In this document: positions 1-7,381 of the stretch, piece after piece
Numbering within the stretch: the stretch's first letter is position 1
How the letters are laid out: each line of letters begins with the position of its first letter
NCBI GenBank assembly: GCA_050742255.1
Contig: JBOGHU010000066.1
Location: forward strand, 1-21,057
Source of the DNA: JBOGHU01 sp050742255
GTDB taxonomy: Bacteria; Actinomycetota; Acidimicrobiia; Acidimicrobiales; CADCSY01
DNA: 21,057 nucleotides
Direction of reading: 5' to 3'
Translations under genes and position numbers: made by a program
The notes under the pieces: model-generated
What the model saw: only the letters and a program-made list of their open reading frames with translations
The model's database searches: none
What the model was told of the DNA's origin: nothing

Positions 1-72
1 GCCCTGCCCTCGCCGCCGGCCCTGCCCTCGCCGCCGGCCCTGCCCTCGCCGCCGGCCCTGCCCTCGCCGCCG
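1..72. repeat. 18-bp tandem repeat inside the kinase tail
   Basis: Four perfect copies of the 18-bp unit GCCCTGCCCTCGCCGCCG lie head to tail and continue to the window edge. On the minus strand each unit encodes the hexapeptide A-G-G-E-G-R in the kinase reading frame. Because 18 is a multiple of three, copy-number change would alter only the linker length. Confidence 0.95.
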
Positions 73-1079
73 GCCTGGTCCTGGTCGAAGACCGTGACGT
101 CGAAGACGGCGGTCGCATGGCCCGGGACCACGGTCGAGTCGCCCTGGCCCTGCCTCGACGCCGGCTGGGTCCATTCCGAGCGGTCCTCGCCGCCATCGGC
201 CCCCGGGCTCCCGGCCAGGGGGAGGGGCTCGGGGGGGTCGAGGTGGCGGGCGGCGGCCATCAGGCCCCGGCCCAGGTCGGCGGCGTCGGGGCGGTCGGCC
301 GGGTCGGGTTTACCGGCCCGGGCCAGGACCGGTGCCAGGGGGCCGAGGGCGCCGGGGACGGGCACGGCCGCCTCGACCCGGCCCAGCAGCGTGCTCAACG
401 GGTCGTCGCCCACCAGGGGGACGGTGCCGGTGACGGCCTCGATCAGCACCAGCGCCAGGGCGTAGACGTCGGCCTTCCCGTCGACCTGACCGGTCCGGGC
501 CTGCTCGGGCGCGGCGTAGGAGGCGGTTCCGACCAGGCCGGCCTCGGGCTCGGTCAGCGCCGACTCTGACCGGGCCGCCTCCGACAGGGCCCGGGCCACC
601 CCGAAGTCGGCGATGCGCAGCCGACCGTCGTCGCCGAAGAGGAGGTTGGCGGGCTTGATGTCCCGGTGGGCGAAGCCCCGGCGGTGGGCCACGTCGAGCG
701 CCCTGGCCGCGTCCATGCCCACGACGAGGGCCTGGGAGGGCGAGAGCCGGGTGCCCTGATCGAGGAGGGCGCGCAGGCTGCCGCCGCCGAGGTGCTCGAG
801 CACCAGGTAGGGGCCGTCGTCCTCCCCCCAGTCGTACACGGCCATGACGTTGGGGTGGTTCAGGGCGGCGGCGGCCTGGGCCTCGGCCCGGAAGCGCCGG
901 AGGAAGGCCTGGTCGGAGGCGAGCGCGGGGTGGAGGATCTTCACCGCCACCCGGCGGCGCAGGACGGTGTCGTCAGCCAGGAACACCCGGGCGGAGGCGC
1001 CGGTGCCGATGGGGGCGACCAGCCGGTAACGATCGCCCAGGACCCGACCGAGCTGCTCGGTCAGCCGAGACGTGGCCAC
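1..1079 (-). CDS. Serine/threonine protein kinase (3' end outside window)
   Basis: Eukaryotic-type (Hanks) protein kinase that phosphorylates Ser/Thr on target proteins. The 359 visible residues hold a complete catalytic domain: glycine loop GTGASA (25-30), VAVK with ATP-binding Lys47, a helix-C Glu near 66, catalytic loop HRDIKPAN with Asp140, DFG with Asp158, and activation-segment end APEQ around 190. After about residue 280 the chain becomes a polar, disordered Asp/Glu/Gln-rich stretch and then a tandem AGGEGR hexapeptide that reaches the window edge. No membrane helix is visible before the edge, so whether it is a PknB-like receptor cannot be told. The GTG at 1079 is preceded by an in-frame TAG and by a TAGCCT box 6 nt upstream, which fixes the start and suggests a leaderless mRNA. 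It diverges from the small membrane protein at 1170. Confidence 0.93.
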   Translation of the reverse strand, partial: MATSRLTEQLGRVLGDRYRLVAPIGTGASARVFLADDTVLRRRVAVKILHPALASDQAFLRRFRAEAQAAAALNHPNVMAVYDWGEDDGPYLVLEHLGGGSLRALLDQGTRLSPSQALVVGMDAARALDVAHRRGFAHRDIKPANLLFGDDGRLRIADFGVARALSEAARSESALTEPEAGLVGTASYAAPEQARTGQVDGKADVYALALVLIEAVTGTVPLVGDDPLSTLLGRVEAAVPVPGALGPLAPVLARAGKPDPADRPDAADLGRGLMAAARHLDPPEPLPLAGSPGADGGEDRSEWTQPASRQGQGDSTVVPGHATAVFDVTVFDQDQAGGEGRAGGEGRAGGEGRAGGEGR

Positions 1080-1085
1080 CGGTCG

Positions 1086-1091
1086 AGGCTA
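1086..1091 (-). promoter_or_regulatory. -10 box (TAGCCT) of the kinase gene
   Basis: TAGCCT matches the actinobacterial TAnnnT -10 consensus and ends 6 nt before the GTG start, the spacing expected for a leaderless transcript. The string TAGCCTCGACC before the start is repeated before ligA. Confidence 0.5.
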
Positions 1092-1169
1092 GCCCGCGCC
1101 ATTCCCTTCACCGGGACAATCGGCGGCCGATGGGGACCGGCTCGGCGCGGCGGGCACCGGTCGGCCAAG

Positions 1170-1661
1170 ATGCGCTCACATGAGCCCGTCCCGGCCCGCC
1201 CCGGGCCCACCGTGATCACGCCCCGCCGCGCCATCATCACCGCCCTGCTGGGGCTGGCGCTGTTCCTGTTCGTCTTCGCCTTCACCCTCGGTGGCGGTGA
1301 CGAGCAGCAGCCCGGGCGCGCCGGCGAGGACGCGGTGGAGCGCTTCCTGCCCGCCGCCGGCGCCACCTTGGAGCTGCGCCAGACCCAGATCGGCTTGGAC
1401 CTGGCCCCGGGGTGGGCCGCGGCGCTGCAGGTCGAGGGGGTGGAGATCCCTCCCGACCAGATCAACTGCTTCGACGACTGCTTCGACCCCCGGCCCGGGG
1501 TCGACCCCCAGGGCATCGTGTTCTTCGTGCCGGGGCCGGGCAAGGTCGTCGAGCGGCTGCCCCCGGGACGGCGCTGCGCCACCGCCCACCTGTGGCGGCC
1601 GGTCTCGGAGACCAGGGAGTCCGACGGGCGTCCGGTCACCTGGTGCTTCCGGGTGGTGTGA
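1170..1661 (+). CDS. Small membrane-anchored protein of unknown function, four cysteines
   Basis: I do not recognise a family. The 163-residue product has a short basic N-terminus, one strongly hydrophobic helix (residues about 20-39) and an extracytoplasmic domain of about 120 residues. That domain has four cysteines: two in the motif NCFDDCF and two near the C-terminus (RRCA and TWCF), which could form two disulfides. The ATG at 1170 starts the reading; a GTG at 1212 (VITPRRAI) would shorten the N-terminus by 14 residues and still keep the helix. There is no clear Shine-Dalgarno. It is divergent from the kinase gene, and its last 26 bp overlap the end of the convergent FNT gene. A role with the kinase is possible but unsupported. 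Confidence 0.7.
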   Translation: MRSHEPVPARPGPTVITPRRAIITALLGLALFLFVFAFTLGGGDEQQPGRAGEDAVERFLPAAGATLELRQTQIGLDLAPGWAAALQVEGVEIPPDQINCFDDCFDPRPGVDPQGIVFFVPGPGKVVERLPPGRRCATAHLWRPVSETRESDGRPVTWCFRVV

Positions 1662-2505
1662 CCCCTTCGGGAGGGCCGGGGCGGGCAGGGTGGTCGCCGC
1701 CGGCCCCAGCGCCGAGCCCGGCGCCGGCCCCAGCGCCGCCTCGGTCGCCGGCCTTCTCGGCGGCGACCTTGCGCCGGCCGACCTGGGCCAGGCGGAGCAG
1801 GGTGACCAGCCCCACCCCCCCGACCAGGTTCCCCACCGCCGCCAGAGTGGTGACCTCGAGCCAGTCGGTGTAGCCGAAGGCGGCCGCGCCCCGCAGGGCG
1901 GCGAACATCTCGAGGGAGACCACCACGGCGTGGTCGAGGGGGGCGGCGGCGAGGACGAACGAGGCGCTGCCGGCCGCCACCAGCTTGGCCATGATCGAGG
2001 CGGTGCCCACCTCCATCCAGGTGAGCAGGGTGATCACGACCCCGCCCAGGATGGCCAGGTTGAACGCCTTCGGCCCCAGGCCCAGCTCGGGGTAGAACCG
2101 GGCGACCTTGTTCGCCGTCCCTCCCAGCTCGGGCAGACCGGCCATCACCACCGCCATCATGAGGTAGCCACCGGCCAGGTTGGCCACCCCGGTGAGGGTC
2201 CAGAGGCGGGCCAGCGCCCCCCAACCCGCGTTGCGGGCCACCACCGCGGTGATGGGGACCAGGAAGTTCTCGGTGAACAGCTCGCTGTTGCCCAGCGTCA
2301 GGGCGAAGAACCCGATCGTGAAGGCCAGCGCCCCCAGCAGGCGGCTCCCGGTCTGGTGCTCGACGACCAGCAGGGCCAGCACGCCCACGCCCACGTCGAT
2401 GCCTCCCACCGCCCCCGTGGCCAGCATGGCCGTCCACCGCCGCCGCAGCCGGACGGTGCCCTCGTCGACCGACGCCTCGAAGTGGGACTCGACCCTCTCG
2501 CTCAC
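1636..2505 (-). CDS. Formate/nitrite transporter (FNT) family channel
   Basis: Predicted 289-residue inner-membrane channel of the FNT (FocA/NirC/YfdC-like) family, which moves small monovalent anions such as formate or nitrite. Hydrophobic segments fit about six helices. Family-like motifs are NSELFTENFL in the first half and the conserved-type end motif AVGNLVGGVG near residue 230. The last ~40 residues are a Gly/Ala/Pro-rich tail unlike the rest. The GTG start at 2505 lies 15 nt after the ligA stop on the same strand, so the two are probably co-transcribed; there is only a weak GGTGG upstream. The closest functional subgroup (formate, nitrite or YfdC-type) cannot be assigned by eye. Confidence 0.85.
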   Translation of the reverse strand: MSERVESHFEASVDEGTVRLRRRWTAMLATGAVGGIDVGVGVLALLVVEHQTGSRLLGALAFTIGFFALTLGNSELFTENFLVPITAVVARNAGWGALARLWTLTGVANLAGGYLMMAVVMAGLPELGGTANKVARFYPELGLGPKAFNLAILGGVVITLLTWMEVGTASIMAKLVAAGSASFVLAAAPLDHAVVVSLEMFAALRGAAAFGYTDWLEVTTLAAVGNLVGGVGLVTLLRLAQVGRRKVAAEKAGDRGGAGAGAGLGAGAGGDHPARPGPPEGVTPPGSTR

Positions 2506-2520
2506 GGGTTCACCACCGCC

Positions 2521-4578
2521 TCACGGGCCCTGGGCCCGTACCTCACCGGTTGCGAGAAGGTGGTCGAAGCCGTCCTCGTCGAGGACGGGGACTCCCAGCT
2601 CCGATGCCCGGGACAGCTTGGCCTGGCCCGGTCCCTCCCCCACGACCAGGGCGGTGGTACGCCCCGACACGCTGCCCGGTGCCTTCCCGCCCCGGGCGGT
2701 GATGGCCTCCTCGGCCCCCTCCCGGCTGTGGTGCTGGAGGGTGCCGGTCACCACGATCGACATGCCCCCCAGGACCTGCGGCTCGGCGGGCACCTCCACC
2801 CGGCCGAAGTCGACGCCGCCGGCGCGCAGCTTCTCCACCAGCGCCCGGTTGCGGGGGAGGGCGAAGAACTGGGCCACGCTGCGGGCGATCACCGGCCCCA
2901 CGGCGTCCACCTGGGCCAGCTCCTCCTCGGAGGCGTCGAGGATGCGGTCCAGGCTTCCGAAGGTCAGGGCCAGCACCTGGGCCCCGGCCTGGCCCAGGTG
3001 GCGGATGTTGAGGCCGAACAGCAGGTTGGCCAGGGGCCGGGAGCGGGAGGCGTCGATGGCGTCGAGGAGGTTGTGGGACGAGACCTCGGCGAAGCCCTCC
3101 AACCCGAGGACGTCCCCGAGGGTGAGGCGGTACAGGTCGCCGGGGTCGGCCACCAGGCCCCGGCCGAGGAGCAGCAGGGAGGTGCGCTCGCCCAGGCCCT
3201 CGATGTCCATGGCGCCCCGTGAGCCGAAGTGCTCGAGACGGGCCCGCTGCTGGGCGGGGCAGTCGACGTTGACGCAGAAGGTGTCGCTCTCGCCCTCGAT
3301 GCGGACCAGGGGACCGCCGCAGCGGGGGCAGGTGCTCGGGAAGGTCCACGCCGCCAGGCCCTCGGGCCGCTCTCCCAGCACCGGCTTGACCACCTCGGGG
3401 ATGACGTCCCCGGCCTTGCGCACGATCACGGTGTCGCCGGGGCGGACATCCTTGGCCCGGACCTGGTCCTCGTTGTGGAGGCTGGCCTGGCGCACCGTCG
3501 ACCCGCTCACCAGCACCGGCTCGAGCTGGGCGAAGGGGGTGGCCTTCCCGGTGCGCCCGATGGAGACCATGATGTCGAGGAGCCGGGTGGTGCGCTCCTC
3601 GGGGGGGAACTTGTAGGCCACGGCCCACCGGGGGGCCTTGGCGGTGCTACCGAGCTCATCCCGCAGGGCCAGGTCGTCGACCTTCACGACCACCCCGTCG
3701 ATCTCGTAGTCGAGGTCGTGTCGGTGCTCGAGCCAGTGGCGGCACCGGTCGTAGGCCTCGTCGAGGGTCCCCACGGTGCGGGTCTCGGCGATCACCGGCA
3801 GGCCCAGGGCGGCCAGGAGGCCGAGCGTCTCGGTGTGGGTCCGCAGCCTCGGCCCGCCCTCCACCGCGCCGAGCTGGTAGGTGGTCAGGGCCAGCTCCCG
3901 GCCGGCGGTCACGGCCGGGTCCTTCTGACGCAGGGAGCCGGCCGCCGAGTTGCGGGGGTTGGCGAAGGGGCGCCCGCCCAGGGCGGCCTGGCGCTTGTTC
4001 AGCGCCTCGAAGGCCGAGAGCGGCATGTAGATCTCGCCGCGGACCTCCACCAGATCGGGCACGGCGTCCCCCCGGAGGCGGTCGGGGACGCTGTCGATGG
4101 TGCGGACGTTCCCGGTCACGTCCTCGCCCACCCGGCCGTCCCCCCTGGTGGCGGCCCTGGTGAGGGCCCCGCCCTCGTAGCGCAGCGACATGGCCACACC
4201 GTCGATCTTGAGCTCGCACACGAAGGCCGAGGCCTCGGCCACCCGCCGGGTCAGGCGGCCGCCCCACGCCCGCAGCTCCTCCAGGGTGGCGGCGTTCTCC
4301 AGCGACATCATCGGCACCAGGTGCTCCACCGGGGCGAACTGCTCCGACGGCGGCGCGCCCACCCGCTGGGTGGGGGAGTCGGGGGAGACCAGCTCGGGGT
4401 GGGCCGTCTCCACGCCGGCCAGGCGGCGGACCAGAGCGTCGTACTCGGCGTCGGGGATCTCGGGGTCGTCGAGTTGGTAGTAGCGGCGGTTGTGGTGGGC
4501 GATCTGGGCCCGCAGGTGGGCGGCCAGCTCGGCTGGGTCGGCCCCGGCGGCGTGGGCGGGGCAGTCGCAGGCGACCAC
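2521..4578 (-). CDS. ligA: NAD-dependent DNA ligase LigA
   Basis: Seals nicks in duplex DNA during replication and repair, using NAD+ to adenylate its active-site lysine. The 685 residues are full length for LigA. The order is: Ia domain with YYQLDDPEIPDAEYD (33-46) for NMN binding; adenylation domain with nucleophile Lys124 in CELKIDG; OB domain with SIGRTGKATPFA near 340; a four-Cys zinc finger (Cys417, 420, 435, 440); helix-hairpin-helix region; and a C-terminal BRCT domain from about 605 (GGMSIVVTGTL). The GTG start is preceded by an in-frame TAG and by a TAGCCT box 6 nt upstream, so the mRNA may be leaderless. The FNT gene follows 15 nt downstream. Confidence 0.98.
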   Translation of the reverse strand: MVACDCPAHAAGADPAELAAHLRAQIAHHNRRYYQLDDPEIPDAEYDALVRRLAGVETAHPELVSPDSPTQRVGAPPSEQFAPVEHLVPMMSLENAATLEELRAWGGRLTRRVAEASAFVCELKIDGVAMSLRYEGGALTRAATRGDGRVGEDVTGNVRTIDSVPDRLRGDAVPDLVEVRGEIYMPLSAFEALNKRQAALGGRPFANPRNSAAGSLRQKDPAVTAGRELALTTYQLGAVEGGPRLRTHTETLGLLAALGLPVIAETRTVGTLDEAYDRCRHWLEHRHDLDYEIDGVVVKVDDLALRDELGSTAKAPRWAVAYKFPPEERTTRLLDIMVSIGRTGKATPFAQLEPVLVSGSTVRQASLHNEDQVRAKDVRPGDTVIVRKAGDVIPEVVKPVLGERPEGLAAWTFPSTCPRCGGPLVRIEGESDTFCVNVDCPAQQRARLEHFGSRGAMDIEGLGERTSLLLLGRGLVADPGDLYRLTLGDVLGLEGFAEVSSHNLLDAIDASRSRPLANLLFGLNIRHLGQAGAQVLALTFGSLDRILDASEEELAQVDAVGPVIARSVAQFFALPRNRALVEKLRAGGVDFGRVEVPAEPQVLGGMSIVVTGTLQHHSREGAEEAITARGGKAPGSVSGRTTALVVGEGPGQAKLSRASELGVPVLDEDGFDHLLATGEVRAQGP

Positions 4579-4584
4579 GGGTCG

Positions 4585-4590
4585 AGGCTA
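4585..4590 (-). promoter_or_regulatory. -10 box (TAGCCT) of ligA
   Basis: TAGCCT ends 6 nt before the ligA GTG. The sequence from the box to the start is the same as before the kinase gene apart from one base. Confidence 0.5.
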
Positions 4591-4646
4591 ATGGGATCGG
4601 CGATGGGCCGGCGGCTCCGCCCGCAGCTCGCCGACTCGACAGGGGC

Positions 4647-5141
4647 CTAAGCGCGGATGAGGTCCTCCATCGAGGCGAACGCCTGCTCTGCTCCTTCTAT
4701 CATCCTTCGCACTATCTCGACCGCGGGAATCACGTCCTTGATCAGGCCGGCGGTCTCTCCAGTCAAAGGGATGAGCTCATGAGCCTCGCCCTCGCTCAGC
4801 GCGTCCATCAGTTCCTTGCGAAGCCGGTCCGCCTGCCGCGCGGCTTCCTCCGGACGGTCGTTGTAGGCGTCGATGAATGGGGTGCGCAACGACCGGGGGA
4901 GCGTCGGCCAGCCGCCCTCGGTCACGGGCGGCGCCACGTGCTCGGCGAAGCTGATCTTGACCGTGTCCTCCGATTCGGCGGCGACGATGGCACGCTTCCA
5001 TTCGTCGGCAACGCCGCTCTCCGTCGATGCGACGAAGCGAGTGCCGATGTTGATCCCTTGAGCGGCGAGCCCCCGCCCGTCCGCGATCCCTCCGGCCGCT
5101 ATGACCGGTATCGGGCTGACGGCGTCGACCACCTGGGGGAC
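4647..5141 (-). pseudogene. Nitronate monooxygenase remnant (C-terminal half, internally deleted)
   Basis: The 164 readable residues match the C-terminal half of nitronate monooxygenase / 2-nitropropane dioxygenase flavoproteins: VVDAVSPIPVIAAGGIADG followed by a GINIGTRF phosphate-binding segment. Family members usually read GRGLAAALALGAQG where this copy reads GRGLAAQG, so about six residues beside the FMN-phosphate site are missing in frame. The N-terminal half, normally the FMN-binding barrel start, is absent: similarity begins at 5141, next to the 153-bp tandem repeat, and the frame beyond it is repeat sequence. Base composition is visibly less GC-rich and codon choice more relaxed than in neighbours, which suggests a foreign origin before decay. 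No start codon or promoter is evident. Confidence 0.8.
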
Positions 5142-5205
5142 GCGCCGCCTCGGTGGCGGGCAGGTCCTCCAAGCGCTCGGCTGGCTCCATGGGGCGTTCC
5201 CGCCT

Positions 5206-5250
5206 TCTCCGGTCGCTGGACGTCGCTGGGCGACGTGGAGTGACCGGAGA
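5206..5250 (+). repeat. 45-bp nested palindromic element, copy A
   Basis: Outer arms TCTCCGGTCGC and GTGACCGGAGA pair with one G-U wobble when transcribed on the plus strand. A symmetric TGGA/TGGA internal loop follows, then an inner stem CGTCGC/GCGACG closed by TGG. Confidence 0.85.
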
Positions 5251-5276
5251 GCCGGCCCCGGCCCCGGCGTTGGCGG

Positions 5277-5282
5277 TACCGT
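5277..5282 (+). promoter_or_regulatory. Duplicate -10 box (TACCGT), upstream copy
   Basis: Copy of the downstream box, followed 5 nt later by a GTG at 5288 that is in frame with the membrane protein and would extend it to 346 residues. It is likely a by-product of the duplication. Confidence 0.35.
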
Positions 5283-5358
5283 CGCCGGTGCGCAAGTCTC
5301 GCCTGGTGGCGGGCAGGTCCTCCAAGCGCTCGGCCGGCTCCATGGGGTGTTCCCTCCT

Positions 5359-5403
5359 TCTCCGGTCGCTGGACGTCGCTGGGCGACGTGGAGTGACCGG
5401 AGA
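5359..5403 (+). repeat. 45-bp nested palindromic element, copy B
   Basis: Exactly 153 bp after copy A, with the same outer stem, TGGA/TGGA internal loop and inner CGTCGC/GCGACG stem. It lies just upstream of the -10 box of the membrane protein gene. Confidence 0.85.
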
Positions 5404-5429
5404 GCCGGCCCCGGCCCCGGCGTTGGCGG

Positions 5430-5435
5430 TACCGT
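5430..5435 (+). promoter_or_regulatory. -10 box (TACCGT) of the membrane protein gene
   Basis: TACCGT ends 5 nt before the GTG at 5441. The same hexamer precedes the cysteine desulfurase, RDD and SpoIIM-like genes, and no Shine-Dalgarno is present. Confidence 0.5.
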
Positions 5436-5440
5436 CGCCG

Positions 5441-6328
5441 GTGCGCAAGTCTCGCCTGGTGGCGCGGCTCGACCCCTGGCTGTGGTCGCTGCGCCTGGCG
5501 TGGCTGGTGCTGCCCGTAACGTCCGGGCCGCCCCTGGCCGCCGCCCTCGACCCGTGGTCGGCGCCGGTGCGCGCCACCGCCTCGGTGGGGCTGTGGGCGG
5601 GGTGGGCGGTGGTGGTACTGGCCCTGCTGGTGCCCCGCCCGGCCGGGCTGGCCCTGGTCCGGGTCGTGGCTCCCGCCGGCCTGGCCGCCACGGTGGCGGC
5701 GGCGCTGAGCGGGACGGGCTCGGCCCCGGCCTTGGCCGTGGCCACCGCGGCGGCGGTGGTGGCCCTCGCCCCCGAGGTCGGCACGGCATTCGTCAACGGC
5801 GGGGCCTACCCCGGAGAGCGCCGGTACCTGCTGCGCCCGCCGGCGCCGGTCATGGTCGGGCTGGTGCCGCTGGCGTGGGCGGTGCTGGCGGCGGCGGTGA
5901 CCGCCGGTCCCCTGCTGCTGGCCGCCCGGCAGTGGGTGGCGGGAGCTCTCGCCGTGCTGGCAGGGGCGCCAGTGACGGTGGTGCTGTCCCGGTCCCTGCT
6001 GGCCCTGACCCAGCGGTGGGTGGTGTTCGTCCCCGCCGGGGTGGTGCTGAAGGACCACCTGGCCCTCCAGGACCCGGTGCTCTTCCGCCGGGCCGAGGTG
6101 GCGGCGGTGGGGGCGGCGCCGGCGGGCACCGACGCCCTCGACCTCACCGGCCGGGCGTTGGGGCTGGCCCTGGAGGTTCGGCTCACCGAGGCGGCGCCCC
6201 TGCTCCGGGCGTCCCGGGGCCCGAGGCGGGCCGAGCCGGTCCGCCACGACGCGGTCCTCTTCACCCCGACCCGGCCCGGCGCCGTCCTGGCCGAGGCCCG
6301 CTCCCGCCGCCTGGGGGCGAGCCGGTAG
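5441..6328 (+). CDS. Polytopic membrane protein of unknown function
   Basis: No recognised family. The 295-residue product begins VRKSRLVARLDPWLW. It has several hydrophobic helices: about residues 20-35, two between 45 and 85, one near 95-110, and two between 130 and 175. A soluble C-terminal part of about 110 residues follows, starting near WVVFVPAGVVLKDHLAL. That later part resembles a membrane-proximal PH-like region, but this is only an impression. I chose the GTG at 5441 because it follows a TACCGT box by 5 nt; an in-frame GTG at 5288, in the first copy of the tandem repeat, would add 51 residues made of repeat sequence. The gene is convergent with mnmA, with 24 bp between them. Confidence 0.7.
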   Translation: MRKSRLVARLDPWLWSLRLAWLVLPVTSGPPLAAALDPWSAPVRATASVGLWAGWAVVVLALLVPRPAGLALVRVVAPAGLAATVAAALSGTGSAPALAVATAAAVVALAPEVGTAFVNGGAYPGERRYLLRPPAPVMVGLVPLAWAVLAAAVTAGPLLLAARQWVAGALAVLAGAPVTVVLSRSLLALTQRWVVFVPAGVVLKDHLALQDPVLFRRAEVAAVGAAPAGTDALDLTGRALGLALEVRLTEAAPLLRASRGPRRAEPVRHDAVLFTPTRPGAVLAEARSRRLGASR

Positions 6329-6353
6329 AGCAACGGCGCCGCGACCGGCCGGC
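6320..6353. terminator. Possible weak bidirectional hairpin between membrane protein and mnmA
   Basis: AGCCGG (6320-6325) can pair with CCGGCT (6348-6353), or GCCGGT with ACCGGC, across the convergent gene ends. The stem is only 6 bp and there is no T run, so support is weak. Confidence 0.25.
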
Positions 6354-7381
6354 TATGCCGCCGTCCCCCCCCCGAGGACCTCCTCGCCCCGGTACAGCAC
6401 CACGATCTGGCCACCCGCCACGGCCCGGGCGGGCCGGTGGAAGCGCACGGTGGCGGTGGTGGGGTCGAAGGTGGCGGGGTGGGGGGGACCGTGGGCAGAG
6501 CACTGGGCCGCCACCTCCCCCTCGGCCGGCGCCGCCACCCATGACAGGTGGGTGAGGGTGACCTCTCGGACCAGGAGGTCCTCTGCGGGTCCGACGGTGA
6601 CGGTGGCGGTGGCCATGTCCACGCAGGTGGCGTAGCGAGGCTGGCCCCCGCCGGCCACCCCCAGGCCCCTGCGTTGCCCCACCGTCACCAGCTCCAAGGC
6701 GGGGACCGACCCCACCTCCTCGCCGGCCCGGTCGACCACCCGGCCCGGGGTCAGCCCCATCCGCTCGGTCAGGAACGCCCGGCGCCCCCCGGCGGAGGTG
6801 ATGAAGCAGACGTCCTGGCTGTCGGGCTTGGCCGCCGTGCGCAACCCCAGCGACGCGGCCCGGGCCCGGACCTCGTGCTTGGTCAGCTCCCCTACGGGGA
6901 GGACGGTGCGGGCCAGCTGGGCCTGGCCCAGCATGTGCAGCACGTAGCTCTGGTCCTTGACCCGGTCCGCGCCCCGCCGCAGCCGCCACGCCCGCCCGTC
7001 GTGGGCCACCCGGGCGTGGTGACCGGTGGCCACGGCGTCGAAGCCGAGGACGTGGGCCCGTCGCCAGAGGCGGTCGAACTTGACGGTGCGGTTGCACTCC
7101 ACGCAGGGGTTCGGGGTGCGGCCGGCGCGGTGGGCGGCCACGTAGGGCGCCACCACGCCGGCCTCGAAGTCCTCACCGAAGGCGAAGACGAAGTGGTCGA
7201 TGGCGAGCTGCTGGGCCACCCGCCGGGCGTCGTCGACGTCGGCCACCGAGCAGCACCCGGTGTCGGACGCCCCGCCCCACAGGTTGAGGGTGCAGCCCGT
7301 CACCTCGTGGCCGGCCTCGAGCAGGAGCGCCGCCGCCACCGAGGAGTCCACCCCGCCGCTCAGGGCGGCGAGGACGTTCAT
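6353..7381 (-). CDS. mnmA: tRNA-uridine 2-sulfurtransferase MnmA
   Basis: Thiolates U34 of Lys, Glu and Gln tRNAs to 2-thiouridine in the cytoplasm, using ATP and sulfur relayed from a cysteine desulfurase. At 342 residues it is near the usual length. The PP-loop SGGVDSS is at 8-14. The two catalytic cysteines fit Cys96 (in NPCVECNRTVKF) and Cys192 (in SQDVCFI). ATGHHARV lies at 118-125, and the C-terminal beta-barrel domain begins near residue 215. The ATG at 7381 overlaps the stop of the cysteine desulfurase gene by 4 bp (ATGA), so translation is probably coupled and the sulfur donor is made from the same mRNA. Confidence 0.97.
   Translation of the reverse strand: MNVLAALSGGVDSSVAAALLLEAGHEVTGCTLNLWGGASDTGCCSVADVDDARRVAQQLAIDHFVFAFGEDFEAGVVAPYVAAHRAGRTPNPCVECNRTVKFDRLWRRAHVLGFDAVATGHHARVAHDGRAWRLRRGADRVKDQSYVLHMLGQAQLARTVLPVGELTKHEVRARAASLGLRTAAKPDSQDVCFITSAGGRRAFLTERMGLTPGRVVDRAGEEVGSVPALELVTVGQRRGLGVAGGGQPRYATCVDMATATVTVGPAEDLLVREVTLTHLSWVAAPAEGEVAAQCSAHGPPHPATFDPTTATVRFHRPARAVAGGQIVVLYRGEEVLGGGTAA

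Larger units (their letters stand above)
5152..5464 (+). repeat. 153-bp tandem duplication (two copies)
   Basis: Two copies with a period of exactly 153 bp (first 5152-5304, second 5305-5457) plus seven further matching bases. The copies differ at only a few positions. Each contains, in order, a 45-bp nested palindrome, a GGTACCGT promoter-like box and GTG CGC AAG, the start of the downstream membrane protein. As 153 is 51 codons, the frame stays open through both copies. Its left end abuts the nitronate monooxygenase remnant. It fills most of the gene-free stretch between that remnant and the membrane protein. Confidence 0.95.

Noticed and set aside
1291..4650. Very long plus-strand open frames across the FNT and ligA region
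   Set aside because: They are antisense to two clearly recognised genes and translate into repetitive Gly/His/Arg/Pro-rich sequence.
5152..5464. Possible CRISPR or integron-type array
   Set aside because: There are only two long copies without unique spacers, and no cas or integrase gene is nearby; it is a simple tandem duplication.
4647..5789. A 380-codon open frame suggesting a long Pro/Arg-rich N-terminus on the nitronate monooxygenase
   Set aside because: The upstream part is antisense to the membrane protein and the tandem repeat; it shows no family similarity, and the frame stays open only because the repeat unit is 51 codons long.
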